Source: Cavia porcellus (taxonomy: Eukaryota > Chordata > Mammalia > Rodentia > Caviidae). From it: a DNA stretch of 64,000 nucleotides. The translations under genes and the position numbers were made by a program. Positions 42,593 through 56,800 of the stretch are shown here, in pieces. The stretch covers positions 1,550,001 through 1,614,000 of the forward strand of contig NW_026947543.1 of the NCBI RefSeq assembly GCF_034190915.1, given 5' to 3'. The notes under the pieces were generated by a model that saw only the letters and a program-made list of their open reading frames with translations, was not told the DNA's origin and searched no databases. Each line of letters begins with the position of its first letter. Within the stretch, counting starts at the first letter, position 1.

Positions 42593-45033
42593 GGATGAAT
42601 ATTCTTGGCCTGGTATGCCACAGGATTCTCACTGAAGGCTTCACTGCTCAGAATTTGGTGATGGAAATGTTTGCCAATCTACACATGGAAGTACTTTCAA
42701 TTGGATATGAAATATGCCAGGGCCTGGCAGATGTTCTCTGACATGTCCTATCCTTGAGCATATGCTTTTCCCTTGTCATGTCTGTCATTTGGCTGAGTCC
42801 TGTTCCCTAAGCTATTCAGTCAAGACTTGCTGGAATCATTCACCTGCAGTATAAGAGCTTTCTGTGAAATTTCTCAGCAGAAATCCTGTGCAAGCACATA
42901 GCTTTGGATATGAGAGACAGTGGTGGAACTTGAATTTCAAGGGAAGATATTTGAAAACAATGAAACAAGCCCCGAATAAGATCTTTACATGTTTCCCAGA
43001 TGAATATGTTTGGAAATACGGGGGAAGATGGAGATCAAGACTGAGAAGAGTGCACACCCATTTCAAGGTACAAAAACCAGGGAAAAACATGGGAAAGCAA
43101 GAGAGCTGGTTAATTTGATGTAAAAATCTTTGATGATGAAAGGAAAATTACATTCTCATGGTGATTTAATCAGGCTGTAGCAGTGAAGTTCTCATGTTGG
43201 TTGTTCTATGTGTGGCCTTCTGCATTGGGCAGTGGATGCAGGACAGGAGATCTTCAAATAAATCTGGTGTAACACAAAATAGTGAAAAAAATATCAATCT
43301 AAATCCTGTGTATTCCTTCCTTTGAGAACATATATGGATAATGTCTGGAGTTTCAAAAGAGAAAATGTCTATTGGGTCATGGTTTCACCAATGAAATTGT
43401 CACTTCACATAACATTTTGAATTTTGCTTTCACAGTTGCTCATGTACCGGGCCTGAGTAAAGCAGAATGCAGAGTAAGCCTCATCAATAGTTGTGCATTC
43501 CATAAGTGGTTTTAAAACCAGTGAAACCCTTTGGACCTAGTGTTTGTATTTAATTGGTTGATTGGTTTTTCAAATTGTTTGTTTTACTATTTTTAACTTT
43601 GGGAGTCAGGGAAGCCCTCACTCATAGTGATTTAGACCTCTCCAAAAGCTCTGAAGTTATTCATGTAACAGCTATTACATGTTATACGTTTCTCCTATTA
43701 AAACTTGAAAGACTAACAGACTCTGCTACTTTTCGTCTAAATTCAGTGTTGTGCTAAATTCAGTGTTGGACTTTTTTTTACAAGTCCTTTGAAATGTGTC
43801 CTCCTCTAGTCACTGGTCGTGCTGCAATGTACTTTTTGTGAAGACAGGATTTGACCAAAGTGACACAAGTACAGTTTGCCACTACTCTGGACACCTGGTT
43901 AAATATCGAGTTCCCTAAATGGTATGTGTTTTACTTTGATCTCTGCTCACACTTTGCTCATCCAGTTAGAACCACAGGGCTCCAGGCCATAGCGTTCTAG
44001 GCCTAAACAAGAAAATTTCCATTCCGTTTTGGGAGTTCATTCGTCTCTCATAATTACTTTTTCCACAAATGTGTGCTTCAGGAGAGGCCCTGTCTAAATG
44101 TGGAGAGGCCCATTTTCATTCACTCACTTTCAGACTTTCTAAGATTTTCAGTTACTAGAGGTTTGCCCAGACTTGCCATTGTCAAGGGACAGTGCACTTC
44201 ACTTGAAGTTGTGCAGTATTACTTCATGTGTCTCCGTGGAAATTCCTCCAATCGGAAACTCTTGCTGTAGTCATCTCCAAGTGTTTCTGCGTAAGAAAAT
44301 ATAACTAACAAAGGATGTGGTTTCAAGCAGAATGAGGAATGGAGGGATAATCTTTATTTCAGTGCAGGTTGACCTTTCAAAGAAACAGTAATTCCTATGA
44401 AATAGGAGGTAAAATCTTTTGTAAAGAGACATGGATATGACATGCTCAACTTTATGTCACATTTTTTAAAAAGCCAAGGGCATTTGAGAAATTCTTGGCT
44501 GCTGAATTGTCCCTTTTTTCAAATTTCTCTTAGGTAAGACACTCCAGTTTTTTCAAACCATGGTACTGTTCCTTCCATGCAAAAAACCAAAGCAAAAAAC
44601 AAAATAAATTAAAACAAAACCCATCAAATTACATTTGAGAGCACACAATTGCTCAGCAGGCCCACTATTCAAGAAGCTAGAGGTACAGAAGCCTCAGCCT
44701 TCAGCCCATGGCCTGAAGTTTTGTCTCGATCATGGCCCCTCAATTCCCTGGCATGTCCACATTAACTCATGAATCTTTACTCATTTCCTCTTCAAATGCA
44801 CAGGATCCAATATATTTGAAACCTGTTCACCTGGGCTGTAATCATCCAAGGACACACCAGAGGAAACGCAGCCACCCCCTTGCCTGGGGCCTTGGAGCTT
44901 ATCACAATAGAAATGGAAACCTGAACAAGGGGAGCCAAAACAAAGAGAGGAATATTCCTAAAGTCTGAAACACAGAAGCTACCTATAGACCAGTAGTGGG
45001 ATTTCACAAATTATGTAAGAATCTCTGTGCACA

Positions 45034-45178
45034 TGCTTGGCATGGTCGCTCATGCCTATAATCCCAGCAATCTGGAGGCTGAGGTGGATGGATCCTTGGG
45101 AGATCCAGTCCATCGTGGGCTACGAATTTATCTCAAGGCCTCTTTCAACAACTACATAAGATGCTGTTTCCAAACAGA
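45034..45178 (+). mobile_element. B1-like SINE, unit 11
   Basis: Same fixed copy; reads ctggaggctgaggtggatgg as in unit 1, and gggagatccagtcc as in units 2 and 3. Confidence 0.7.
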
Positions 45179-45978
45179 GGACAACAGAAAACTAGACACA
45201 CTTGGTCTAGGTCCCGGGGTTCACTACATGAGTTGTGGAGTGTAAATATTCCATGCCATGAGAAAATACCTGGGATTTTTAGTGAAAGGGGCATTTGCAT
45301 CCCTTTTCTAAAGGTTTCCCTTTCACCATGTTACATTTGAATTCTGGGAAAACCTGCTGGTGACAAGCTATCTAGCATTATGTTGGTTTAGGTATTGAGC
45401 TAGTACCTCATGTTTAGTGTTCAGGGTTATGCTGGAATGGCTGCAGACCTCCTTGAAATAGCTACTGCAGACACGTGAACCCCGAGGAAGCTGGATAGTT
45501 GAAGCAGGCACTCCAAATATTCATGCATTGCAAGGATTCACTTTCATTTTGGGACTCATCTTCTGGTTGCTGGCTTTTAGTGCTAACTGATACTACCATG
45601 GTGGCAGTAATCCAGCAGATACTGCATGTATGGTTTGCAAGTTTGCTTCCCAAGCCACCAGAAACTTGGCAGAACACAAATCATTGTGGCATTTTCTTTC
45701 CTCCCCTGAAACATTTGGCTTTCTATGTTTGAAAATTGAATAGACTGGGCTAGTCAGATTTGGACCCCATGTACCACCAACAGAGCTAAAAACAGAGCCA
45801 ATTACTTCCCTCCACTTGTCAAAATATGTCAAATTTGCTTGGTCACCACAACTTCAAAGAAAATTCTGAGGCAACTTAGAGAGGTGAATCAAATACTGCC
45901 TGATTGGAATGGCTGTGGTTGTATGAGGTGGAAAGCTGCAGAGTTGGGCTGAAACTGTTCACAGAAATCCACAGGCTT

Positions 45979-46465
45979 GTGGTTGCCAGGCAACCACACT
46001 GGGCTGAGATTGGCTGAACATCACTGTGAGGTGAATTTTAGGCTCTAGGTTTGAAAATTTAAAAGACTGGGGTAGTCAAGTTTGGAACACATCGAACACA
46101 GACAGACCAAAAGGTCTTTCAATTACTTCCCTCCACTTCTCAAAATATGTCAAATTTTCTTGATCACTATAACTGTAAAAAAAATTCTGAGGCAACATAG
46201 AGAGGCTAATCAAATACTGCATGATTGGAATGGCTGTGGTTGTATGAGGTGGAAAGCTGCAGAGTTGGGCTGAAACAGTTCACAGAAAGCCACAAGCTTG
46301 AGGTTGCCAGGCAACCACACTGGGCTGTGATTGGCTGAGCACCATTGTGAGCTGGACTTTAGGCTCTAGGATACAAGTGTGCAGTAGGAGACCTGAGTCA
46401 CAATGCTGGGCGTTGCCATGGAGACCTGAGTGGCACAGAGGACCTTGTAGGGCAAGATTTAAATA
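45979..46465 (+). promoter_or_regulatory. RFX/NF-Y/AP-1/TATA-like cluster, unit 11
   Basis: The core motifs are intact. Palindrome B has a changed left edge (gaggttgcc), shared with units 12-14. TTTAAATA lies at 46458-46465. Confidence 0.45.
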
Positions 46466-48908
46466 GGATGAATATTCTTGGCCTGGTATGCCACAGGATT
46501 CTCACTGAAGGCTTCACTGCTCAGAATTTTGGGATGGAAGTGCTTGCCAATCTACACATGGATGTACATTCAATGGGATATATAATATGCCAGGGCCTGA
46601 AACATGTTCTCAGACATGTTCTATCCTTGAGCATATGCTTTTCCCTTGTCATGTCTGTCATTTGGCTGAGTCCTGTTCTCTAACCTATTCAGTCAAGACT
46701 TGCTGGAATCATTAACCTGCAGTATAAGAGCTTTCTGTTAAATTTCTCAGCAGAAATCCTGTGCAAGCACATAGCTTTGGATATGAGAGACAGTGGTGGA
46801 AGTTGAATTTCAAGGGCAGATATTTGAAAACAATGAAACAAGCCCCGAATAAGATCTTTACATGTTTCCCAGATGAATATGTTTGGAAATACGGGCGAAG
46901 ATGGAGATCAAGACTGAGAAGAGTACACACACATTTCAAGGTACAAAAACCAGGGAAAAACATGGGAAAGCAAGAGAGCTGGTTAATTTGATGTAAAAAT
47001 CTTTGATGATGAAAGGAAAATTATATTCTCATGGTGATTTAATCAGGCTGTAGCAGTGAAGTTCTCATGTTGGTTGTCCTATGTGTGGCCTTCTGCATTG
47101 GGCAGTGGATGCAGGACAGGAGATCTTCAAATAAATCTGGTGGAACACAAAATAGTGAAAAAAATATCAATCTAAATCCTGTGTATTCCTTCCTTTTGAG
47201 AACCTATATGGATAATGTCCTGAGTTTCAAAAGAGAAAATGTCTATTGGGTCATGGTTTCACCAATGAAATGGTCACTTCACATAACATTTTGAATTTTG
47301 CTTTCACAGTTGCTCATGTACCGGGCCTGAGTAAAGCAGAATGCAGAGTAAGCCTCATCAATAGTTGTGCATTCCATAAGTTGTTTTAAAACCAGTGAAA
47401 CCCTTTGGACCTAGTGTTTGTATTTAATTGGTTGATTGGTTTTTCAAATTGTTTGTTTTACTATTTTTAACTTTGTGAGTCAGGGAAGCCCTCACTCATA
47501 GTGATTTAGACCTCTCCAAAAGCTCTGAAGTTATTCATGTAACAGCTATTACATGTTATAAGTTCCTCCTATTAAAACTTGAAAGACTAACAGACTCTGC
47601 TACTTTTCATCTAAATTCAGTGTTGTGCTAAATTCAGTGTTGTACTTTTTTTTACAAGTCCTTTGAAATGTGTCCTCCTACAGTCACTGGTCGTGCTGGA
47701 ATGTACTTTCTTGTGAAGATAGGATTTCAGCAAAGTGACACAAGTACAGTTTGCCACTACTCTGGACACCTGGTTAAATATCGAGTTCCCTAAATGGTAT
47801 GTGTTTTACTTTGATCTCTGCTCACACTTTGCTCATCCAGTTAGAAACACAGGGCTCCAGGCCATAGCGTTCTAGGCCTAAACATGAAAATTTCCATTCC
47901 GTTTTCGGAGTTCATTCGTCTCTCATAATTACTTTTTCCACAAATGTGTGTTTCAGGAGAGGCCCTGTCTAAATGTGGAGAGGCCCATTTTCATTCACTC
48001 ACTTTCAGACTTTCTAAGATTTTCAGTTACTAGAGGTTTGCGCAGACTTGCCATTCTCAAGGGACAGTGCACTTCACTTGAAGTTGTGCAGTATTACTTC
48101 ATGTGTCTCCCTGGAAATTCCACCAATGGGAAATTCTTGTTGTAGTCATCTCCAAGTGTTTCTGCGTAAGACAATATAACTAACAAAGGATGTGGTTTCA
48201 TGCAGAATGAGGAATGGAGGGATAATCTTTATTTCAGTGCAGGTTGACCTTTCAAAGAAACAGTAATTCCTATGAAATAGGAGGTAAAATCTTTTGTAAA
48301 GAGACATGGATATGACATGCTCAACTTTATGTCACATTTTTTAAAAAGCCAAGGGCATTTGAGAAATTCTTGGCTGCTGAATTGTCCCTTTGTTCAAATT
48401 TCTCTTAGGTAAGACACTCCAGTTTCTTCAAACCATGGTACTGTTCCTTCCATGTAAAAAACCAAAGCAAAAAACAAAATAAATTAAAACAAAACCCATC
48501 AAATTACATTGGAGAGCACACAATTGCTCAGCAGGCCCACTATTCAAGAAGCTAGAGGTACAGAAGCCTCAGCCTTCAGCCCATGGCCTGAAGTTTTGTC
48601 TCTATCATGGCCCCTCAGTTCCCTGGCATGTCCACATTAACTCATGAATCTTTACTCATATCCTCTTCAAATGCACAGGATCCAATATATTTGAACCCTG
48701 TTCACCTGGGCTGTAACCATCCAAGGACACACCAGAGGAAGGGCAGCCACCCCCTTGCCTGGGGCCTTGGAGCTTATCACAATAGAAATGGAAACCTGAA
48801 CAAGGGGAGCCAAAACAAAGAGAGGAATATTCCTAAAGCCTGAAACACAGAAGCTACCTATAGACCAGTAGTGGGATTTCACAAATTATGTAAGAATCTC
48901 TGTGCACA

Positions 48909-49053
48909 TGCTTGGCATGGTCGCTCATGCCTATAATCCCAGCAATCTGGGGGCTGAGGTGGATGGAACCTTGGGAGTTCCAGTCCATCGTGGGCTATGA
49001 ATTTATCTCAAGGCCTCTTTCAACAACTACATAAGATGCTGTTTCCAAAAAGA
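48909..49053 (+). mobile_element. B1-like SINE, unit 12
   Basis: Same fixed copy; ggatggaacc variant as in units 1 and 13-15. Confidence 0.7.
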
Positions 49054-49853
49054 GGACAACAGAAAAGTAGACACACTTGGTCTAGGTCCCGGGGTTCACT
49101 ACATGAGTTGTGGAGTCTAAATATTCCATGCCATGAGAAAATACCTGGGATTTTTAGTGAAAGGGGCATTTGCATCCCTTTTCTAAGGGTTTCCCTTTCA
49201 CCATGTTACATTTGAATTCTGGGAAAACCTGCTGGTGACAAGCTATCTAGCATTATGTTGGTTTAGGTATTGAGCTAGTACCTCATGTTTAGTGTTCAGG
49301 GTTATGCTCGAATGGCTGCAGACCTCCTTGAAATAGCTATTGCAGACAAGTGAACCCCGAGGAAGCTGGATAGTTGAAGCAGGCACTCCAAATATTCATG
49401 CACTGCAAGGATTCACTTTCATTTTGGGACTCAACTTCTGGGTGCTGGCTTTTAGTGCTAACTGATACTACCATGGTGGCAGTAATCCAGCAGAGACTGC
49501 ATGTATGGTTTGCAAGTTTGCTTCCCAAGCCACCAGAAACTTGGCAGAACACAAATCATTGTGGCATTTTCTTTCCTCCCCTGAAACATTTGGCTTTCTA
49601 TGTTTGAAAATTGAATAGACTGGGCTAGTCAGATTTGGACCCCATGTACCACCAACAGAGCTAAAGACAGAGCCAATTACTTCCCTCCACTTGTCAAAAT
49701 ATGTCAAATTTGCGTGGTCACCACAACTTCAAAGAAAATTCTGAGGCAACTTAGAGAGGTGAATCAAATACTGCCTGATTGGAATGGCTGTGGTTGTATG
49801 AGGTGGAAAGCTGCAGAGTTGGGCTGAAACTGTTCACAGAAATCCACAGGCTT

Positions 49854-50340
49854 GTGGTTGCCAGGCAACCACACTGGGCTGAGATTGGCTGAACATCACT
49901 GTGAGGTGAATTTTAGGCTCTAGGTTTGAAAATTTAAAAGACTGGGGTAGTCAAGTTTGGAACACATCGAACACAGACAGACCAAAAGGTCTTACAATTA
50001 CTTCCCTCCACTTCTCAAAATATGTCAAATTTTCTTGATCACTATAACTGTAAAAAAAATTCTGAGGCAACATAGAGAGGCTAATCAAATACTGCATGAT
50101 TGGAATGGCTGTGGTTGTATGAGGTGGAAAGCTGCAGAGTTGGGCTGAAACAGTTCACAGAAAGCCACAAGCTTGAGGTTGCCAGGCAACCACACTGGGC
50201 TGTGATTGGCTGAGCACCATTGTGAGCTGGACTTTAGGCTCTAGGATACAAGTGTGCAGTAGGAGACCTGAGTCACAATGCTGGGCGTTGCCATGGAGAC
50301 CTGAGTGGCACAGAGGACCTTGTAGGGCAAGATTTAAATA
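49854..50340 (+). promoter_or_regulatory. RFX/NF-Y/AP-1/TATA-like cluster, unit 12
   Basis: Core motifs intact, TTTAAATA at 50333-50340. Confidence 0.45.
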
Positions 50341-52783
50341 GGATGAATATTCTTGGCCTGGTATGCCACAGGATTCTCACTGAAGGCTTCACTGCTCAGA
50401 ATTTTGGGATGGAAGTGCTTGCCAATCTACACATGGATGTACATTCAATGGGATATATAATATGCCAGGGCCTGAAACATGTTCTCAGACATGTTCTATC
50501 CTTGAGCATATGCTTTTCCCTTGTCATGTCTGTCATTTGGCTGAGTCCTGTTCTCTAACCTATTCAGTCAAGACTTGCTGGAATCATTAACCTGCAGTAT
50601 AAGAGCTTTCTGTTAAATTTCTCAGCAGAAATCCTGTGCAAGCACATAGCTTTGGATATGAGAGACAGTGGTGGAAGTTGAATTTCAAGGGCAGATATTT
50701 GAAAACAATGAAACAAGCCCCGAATAAGATCTTTACATGTTTCCCAGATGAATATGTTTGGAAATACGGGCGAAGATGGAGATCAAGACTGAGAAGAGTA
50801 CACACACATTTCAAGGTACAAAAACCAGGGAAAAACATGGGAAAGCAAGAGAGCTGGTTAATTTGATGTAAAAATCTTTGATGATGAAAGGAAAATTATA
50901 TTCTCATGGTGATTTAATCAGGCTGTAGCAGTGAAGTTCTCATGTTGGTTGTCCTATGTGTGGCCTTCTGCATTGGGCAGTGGATGCAGGACAGGAGATC
51001 TTCAAATAAATCTGGTGGAACACAAAATAGTGAAAAAAATATCAATCTAAATCCTGTGTATTCCTTCCTTTTGAGAACCTATATGGATAATGTCCTGAGT
51101 TTCAAAAGAGAAAATGTCTATTGGGTCATGGTTTCACCAATGAAATGGTCACTTCACATAACATTTTGAATTTTGCTTTCACAGTTGCTCATGTACCGGG
51201 CCTGAGTAAAGCAGAATGCAGAGTAAGCCTCATCAATAGTTGTGCATTCCATAAGTTGTTTTAAAACCAGTGAAACCCTTTGGACCTAGTGTTTGTATTT
51301 AATTGGTTGATTGGTTTTTCAAATTGTTTGTTTTACTATTTTTAACTTTGTGAGTCAGGGAAGCCCTCACTCATAGTGATTTAGACCTCTCCAAAAGCTC
51401 TGAAGTTATTCATGTAACAGCTATTACATGTTATAAGTTCCTCCTATTAAAACTTGAAAGACTAACAGACTCTGCTACTTTTCATCTAAATTCAGTGTTG
51501 TGCTAAATTCAGTGTTGTACTTTTTTTTACAAGTCCTTTGAAATGTGTCCTCCTACAGTCACTGGTCGTGCTGGAATGTACTTTCTTGTGAAGATAGGAT
51601 TTCAGCAAAGTGACACAAGTACAGTTTGCCACTACTCTGGACACCTGGTTAAATATCGAGTTCCCTAAATGGTATGTGTTTTACTTTGATCTCTGCTCAC
51701 ACTTTGCTCATCCAGTTAGAAACACAGGGCTCCAGGCCATAGCGTTCTAGGCCTAAACATGAAAATTTCCATTCCGTTTTGGGAGTTCATTCGTCTCTCA
51801 TAATTACTTTTTCCACAAATGTGTGTTTCAGGAGAGGCCCTGTCTAAATGTGGAGAGGCCCATTTTCATTCACTCACTTTCAGACTTTCTAAGATTTTCA
51901 GTTACTAGAGGTTTGCGCAGACTTGCCATTCTCAAGGGACAGTGCACTTCACTTGAAGTTGTGCAGTATTACTTCATGTGTCTCCCTGGAAATTCCACCA
52001 ATGGGAAATTCTTGTTGTAGTCATCTCCAAGTGTTTCTGCGTAAGACAATATAACTAACAAAGGATGTGGTTTCAAGCAGAATGAGGAATGGAGGGATAA
52101 TCTTTATTACAGTGCAGGTTGACCTTTCAAAGAAACAGTAATTCCTATGAAATAGGAGGTAAAATCTTTTGTAAAGAGACATGGATATGACATGCTCAAC
52201 TTTATGTCACATTTTTTAAAAAGCCAAGGGCATTTGAGAAATTCTTGGCTGTTGAATTGTCCCTTTTTTCAAATTTCTCTTAGGTAAGACACTCCAGTTT
52301 CTTCAAACCATGGTACTGTTCCTTCCATGTAAAAAACCAAAGCAAAAAACAAAATAAATTAAAACAAAACCCATCAAATTACATTTGAGAGCACACAATT
52401 GCTCAGCAGGCCCACTATTCAAGAAGCTAGAGGTACAGAAGCCTCAGCCTTCAGCCCATGGCCTGAAGTTTTGTCTCTATCATGGCCCCTCAGTTCCCTG
52501 GCATGTCCACATTAACTCATGAATCTTTACTCATATCCTCTTCAAATGCACAGGATCCAATATATTTGAACCCTGTTCACCTGGGCTGTAACCATCCAAG
52601 GACACACCAGAGGAAGGGCAGCCACCCCCTTGCCTGGGGCCTTGGAGCTTATCACAATAGAAATGGAAACCTGAACAAGGGGAGCCAAAACAAAGAGAGG
52701 AATATTCCTAAAGCCTGAAACACAGAAGCTACCTATAGACCAGTAGTGGGATTTCACAAATTATGTAAGAATCTCTGTGCACA

Positions 52784-52928
52784 TGCTTGGCATGGTCGCT
52801 CATGCCTATAATCCCAGCAATCTGGGGGCTGAGGTGGATGGAACCTTGGGAGTTCCAGTCCATCGTGGGCTATGAATTTATCTCAAGGCCTCTTTCAACA
52901 ACTACATAAGATGCTGTTTCCAAAAAGA
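52784..52928 (+). mobile_element. B1-like SINE, unit 13
   Basis: Same fixed copy, ggatggaacc variant. Confidence 0.7.
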
Positions 52929-53728
52929 GGACAACAGAAAAGTAGACACACTTGGTCTAGGTCCCGGGGTTCACTACATGAGTTGTGGAGTCTAAATATT
53001 CCATGCCATGAGAAAATACCTGGGATTTTTAGTGAAAGGGGCGTTTGCATCCCTTTTCTAAGGGTTTCCCTTTCACCATGTTACATTTGAATTCTGGGAA
53101 AACCTGCTGGTGACAAGCTATCTAGCATTATGTTGGTTTAGGCATTGAGCTAGTACCGCATGTTTAGTGTTCAGGGTTATGCTGGAATGGCTGCAGACCT
53201 CCTTGAAATAGCTATTGCAGACAAGTGAACCCCGAGGAAGCTGGATAGTTGAAGCAGGCACTCCAAATATTCATGCATTGCAAGGATTCACTTTCATTTT
53301 GGGACTCATCTTCTGGTTGCTGGCTTTTAGTGCTAACTGATACTACCATGGTGGCAGTAATCCAGCAGAGACTGCATGTATGGTTTGCAGGTTTGCTTCC
53401 CAAGCCACCAGAAACTTGGCAGAACCCAAATCATTGTGGCATTTTCTTTCCTCCCCTGAAACATTTGGCTTTCTAAGTTTGAAAGTTGAATAGACTGGGC
53501 TAGTCAGGTTTGGACACCATGTACCACCAACTGAGCTAAAGACAGAGCCAATTGCTTCCCTTCACTTGTCAAAATATGTCAAATTTGCTTGGTCACCACA
53601 ATTTCAAAGAAAATTCTGAGGCAACTTAGAGAGGTGAATCAAATACTGCCTGATTGGAATGGCTGTGGTTGTATGAGGTGGAAAGCTGTAGAGTTGGGCT
53701 GAAACTGTTCACAGAAATCCACAGGCTT

Positions 53729-54214
53729 GTGGTTGCCAGGCAACCACACTGGGCTGAGATTGGCTGAACATCACTGTGAGGTGGATTTTAGGCTCTAGGT
53801 TTGAAAATTTAAAAGCCTGGGGTAGTCAAGTTTGGAACACATCGAGCACAGACAGACCAAAAGGTCTTTCAATTACTTCCCTCCACTTCTCAAAATATGT
53901 CAAATTTTCTTGATCACTATAACTGTAAAAAAAATTCTGAGGCAACATAGAGAGGCTAATCAAATACTGCATGATTGGAATGGCTGTGGTTGTAGGAGGT
54001 GGAAAGCTGCAGAGTTGGGCTGAAACAGTTCACAGAAAGCCACAAGCTTGAGGTTGCCAGGCAACCACACTGGGCTGTGATTGGCTGAGCACCATTGTGA
54101 GCTGGACTTTAGGCTCTAGGATACAAGTGTGCAGTAGGAGACCTGAGTCACAATGCTGGGCGTTGCCATGGAGACCTCAGTGGCACAGAGGACTTGTAGC
54201 GCAAGATTTAAATA
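53729..54214 (+). promoter_or_regulatory. RFX/NF-Y/AP-1/TATA-like cluster, unit 13
   Basis: Core motifs kept. One base is lost between the X-box and the TATA-like motif (gaggacttgtag). TTTAAATA lies at 54207-54214. Confidence 0.45.
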
Positions 54215-56655
54215 GGATGAATATTCTTGGTCTGGTATGCCACAGGATTCTCACTGAAGGCTTCACGGCTCAGAATTTGGGGATGGAAATGCTTGCCAAT
54301 CTACACATGGATGTACTTTCAATGGGATATGAAATATGCCAGGGCCTGGCAGATGTTCTCTGACATGTCCTATCCTTGAGCATATGCTTTCCCTTGTCAT
54401 GTCTGTCATTTGGCTGAGTCCTGTTCCCTAAGCTATTCAGTCAAGACTTGCTGGAATCATTCACCTGCAGTATAAGAGCTTTCTGTTAAATCTCTCAGCA
54501 GAAATCCTGTGCAAGCACATAGCTTTGGATATGAGAGACAGTGGTGGAAGTTGAATTTCAAGGGCAGATATTTGAAAACAATGAAACAAGCCCCGAATAA
54601 GATCTTTACATGTTTCCCAGATGAATATGTTTGGAAATTCAGGGGAAGATCGAGATCAAGACTGAGAAGAGTGCACACCCATTTCAAGGTACAAAAACCA
54701 GGGAAAAACATGGGAAAGCAAGAGAGCTGGTTAATTTGATATAAAAATCTTTGATGATGAAAGGAAAATTATATTCTCATGGTGATTTAATCAGGCTGTA
54801 GCAGTGAAGTTCTCATATTGGTTGTCCTATGTGTGGCCTTCTGCATTGGGCAGTGGATGCAGTACAGGAGATCTTCAAATAAATCTGGTGGAACACAAAA
54901 TAGTGAAAAAAATATCAATCTAAATCCTGTGTATTCCTTCCCTTTGAGAACATATATGGATAATGTCCGGAGTTTCAAAAGAGAAAATGTCTATTGGGTC
55001 ATGGTTTCACCAGTGAAATGGTCACTTCACATAACATTTTGAATTTTGCTTTCACAGTTGCTCATGTTCCGGGCCTGAGTAAAGCAGAATGCAGAGTAAG
55101 CCTCATCAATAGTTGTGCATTCCATAAGTGGTTTTAAAACCAGTGAAACCCTTTGGACCTAGTGTTTGTATTTAATTGGTTGATTTGGTTTTCAAATTGT
55201 TTGTTTTACTATTTTTAACTTTGTGAGTCAGGGAAGCCCTCACTCATAGTGATTTAGACCTCTCCAAAAGCTCTGAAGTTATTCATGTAACAGCTATTAC
55301 ATGTTATAAGTTTCTCCTATTAAAACTTGAAAGACTAACAGACTCTGCTACTTTTCATCTAAATTCAGTGTTGCGCTAAATTCAGTGTTGGACTTTATTT
55401 ACAAGTCCTTTGAAATGTGTCCTCCTCTAGTCACTGGTCGTGCTGGAATGTACTTTCTTGTGAAGACAGGATTTGAGCAAATTGACACAAGTACAGTTTG
55501 CCACTACTCTGGACACCTGATTAAATATCGAGTTGCCTAAATGGTGTGTGTTTTACTTTGATCTCTGCTCACACTTTGCTCATCCAGTTAGAACCACAGG
55601 GCTCCAGGCCATAGCATTGTAGGCCTAAACAAGAAAATTTCCATTCCGTTTTGGGAGTTCATTCGGCTCTCCTAATTACATTTTCCACAAATGTGTGCTT
55701 CAGGAGAGGCCCTCTCTAAATGTGGAGAGGCCCATTTTCATTCACTCACTTTCAGACTTTCTAAGATTTTCAGTTACTAGAGATTTGCCCAGAATTGCCA
55801 TTGTCAAGGGACAGTGCACTTCACTTGAAGTTGTGCAGTATTACTTCATGTGTCTCCCTGGAAATTCCACCAATGGGAAACTCTTGCTGTAGTCATCTCC
55901 AAGTGTTTCTGCCTAAGAAAATATAACTAACAAAGGATGTGCTTTCAAGCAGAATGAGGAATGGAGGGATAATCTTTATTACAGTGCAGGTTGACCTTTC
56001 AAAGAAACAGTAATTCCTATGAAATAGGAGGTAAAATCTTTTGTAAAGAGACATGGATATGACATGCTCAACTTTATGTCACATTTTTTAAAAAGCCAAG
56101 GGCATTTGAGAAATTCTTGGCTGTTGAATTGTCCCTTTTTTCAAATTTCTCTTAGGTAAGACACTCCAGTTTCTTCAAACCATGGTACTGTTCCTTCCAT
56201 GTAAAAAACCAAAGCAAAAAACAAAATAAATTAAAACAAAACCCATCAAATTACATTTGAGAGCACACAATTGCTCAGCAGGCCCACTATTCAAGAAGCT
56301 AGAGGTACAGAAGCCCCAGCCTTCAGCCCATGGCCTGAAGTTTTGTCTGTATCATGGCCCCTCAGTTCCCTGGCATGTCCACATTAACTCATGAATCTTT
56401 ACTCATATCCTCTTCAAATGCACAGGATCCAATATATTTGAACCCTGTTCACCTGGGCTGTAACCATCCAAGGACACACCAGAGGAAGGGCAGCCACCCC
56501 CTTGCCTGGGGCCTTGGAGCTTATCACAATAGAAATGGAAACCTGAACAAGGGGAGCCAAAACAAAGAGAGGAATATTCCTAAAGCCTGAAACACAGAAG
56601 CTACCTATAGACCAGTAGTGGGATTTCACAAATTATGTAAGAATCTCTGTGCACA

Positions 56656-56800
56656 TGCTTGGCATGGTCGCTCATGCATATAATCCCAGCAATCTGGGGG
56701 CTGAGGTGGATGGAACCTTGGGAGTTCCAGTCCATCGTGGGCTATGAATTTATCTCAAGGCCTCTTTCAACAACTACATAAGATGCTGTTTCCAAAAAGA
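56656..56800 (+). mobile_element. B1-like SINE, unit 14
   Basis: Same fixed copy; reads gcatataatcccagc, one change from unit 13. Confidence 0.7.

Larger units (their letters stand above)
40501..44371 (+). repeat. Array unit 10 (3,871 bp)
   Basis: Full layout, closely related to unit 9 over the left part. Its right part has tactttttgtgaagac and gaccaaagtgac, variants also seen in units 5, 6 and 9. Confidence 0.95.
44372..48246 (+). repeat. Array unit 11 (3,875 bp)
   Basis: Full layout. From the middle rightward it is almost the same as unit 12, sharing the unusual ggatatataatatgcc, cctgaaacatgttctcagac and ctgttaaatttctc, while the left parts of units 11 and 12 differ clearly. Confidence 0.95.
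48247..52121 (+). repeat. Array unit 12 (3,875 bp)
   Basis: Full layout and mosaic. The left half shares ggatggaacc, gctatgaattt and ctcgaatgg (about 49308) with unit 1, whereas the right half matches unit 11. This pattern fits gene conversion or unequal exchange. Confidence 0.95.
52122..55993 (+). repeat. Array unit 13 (3,872 bp)
   Basis: Full layout. It is nearly the same as unit 14 throughout; by eye the differences are few and lie mostly in the first 700 bp. Shared rare variants include ggggcgtttgc, tagtaccgcatg, gaaagttgaatag and gacttgtagcgcaag. Confidence 0.95.
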
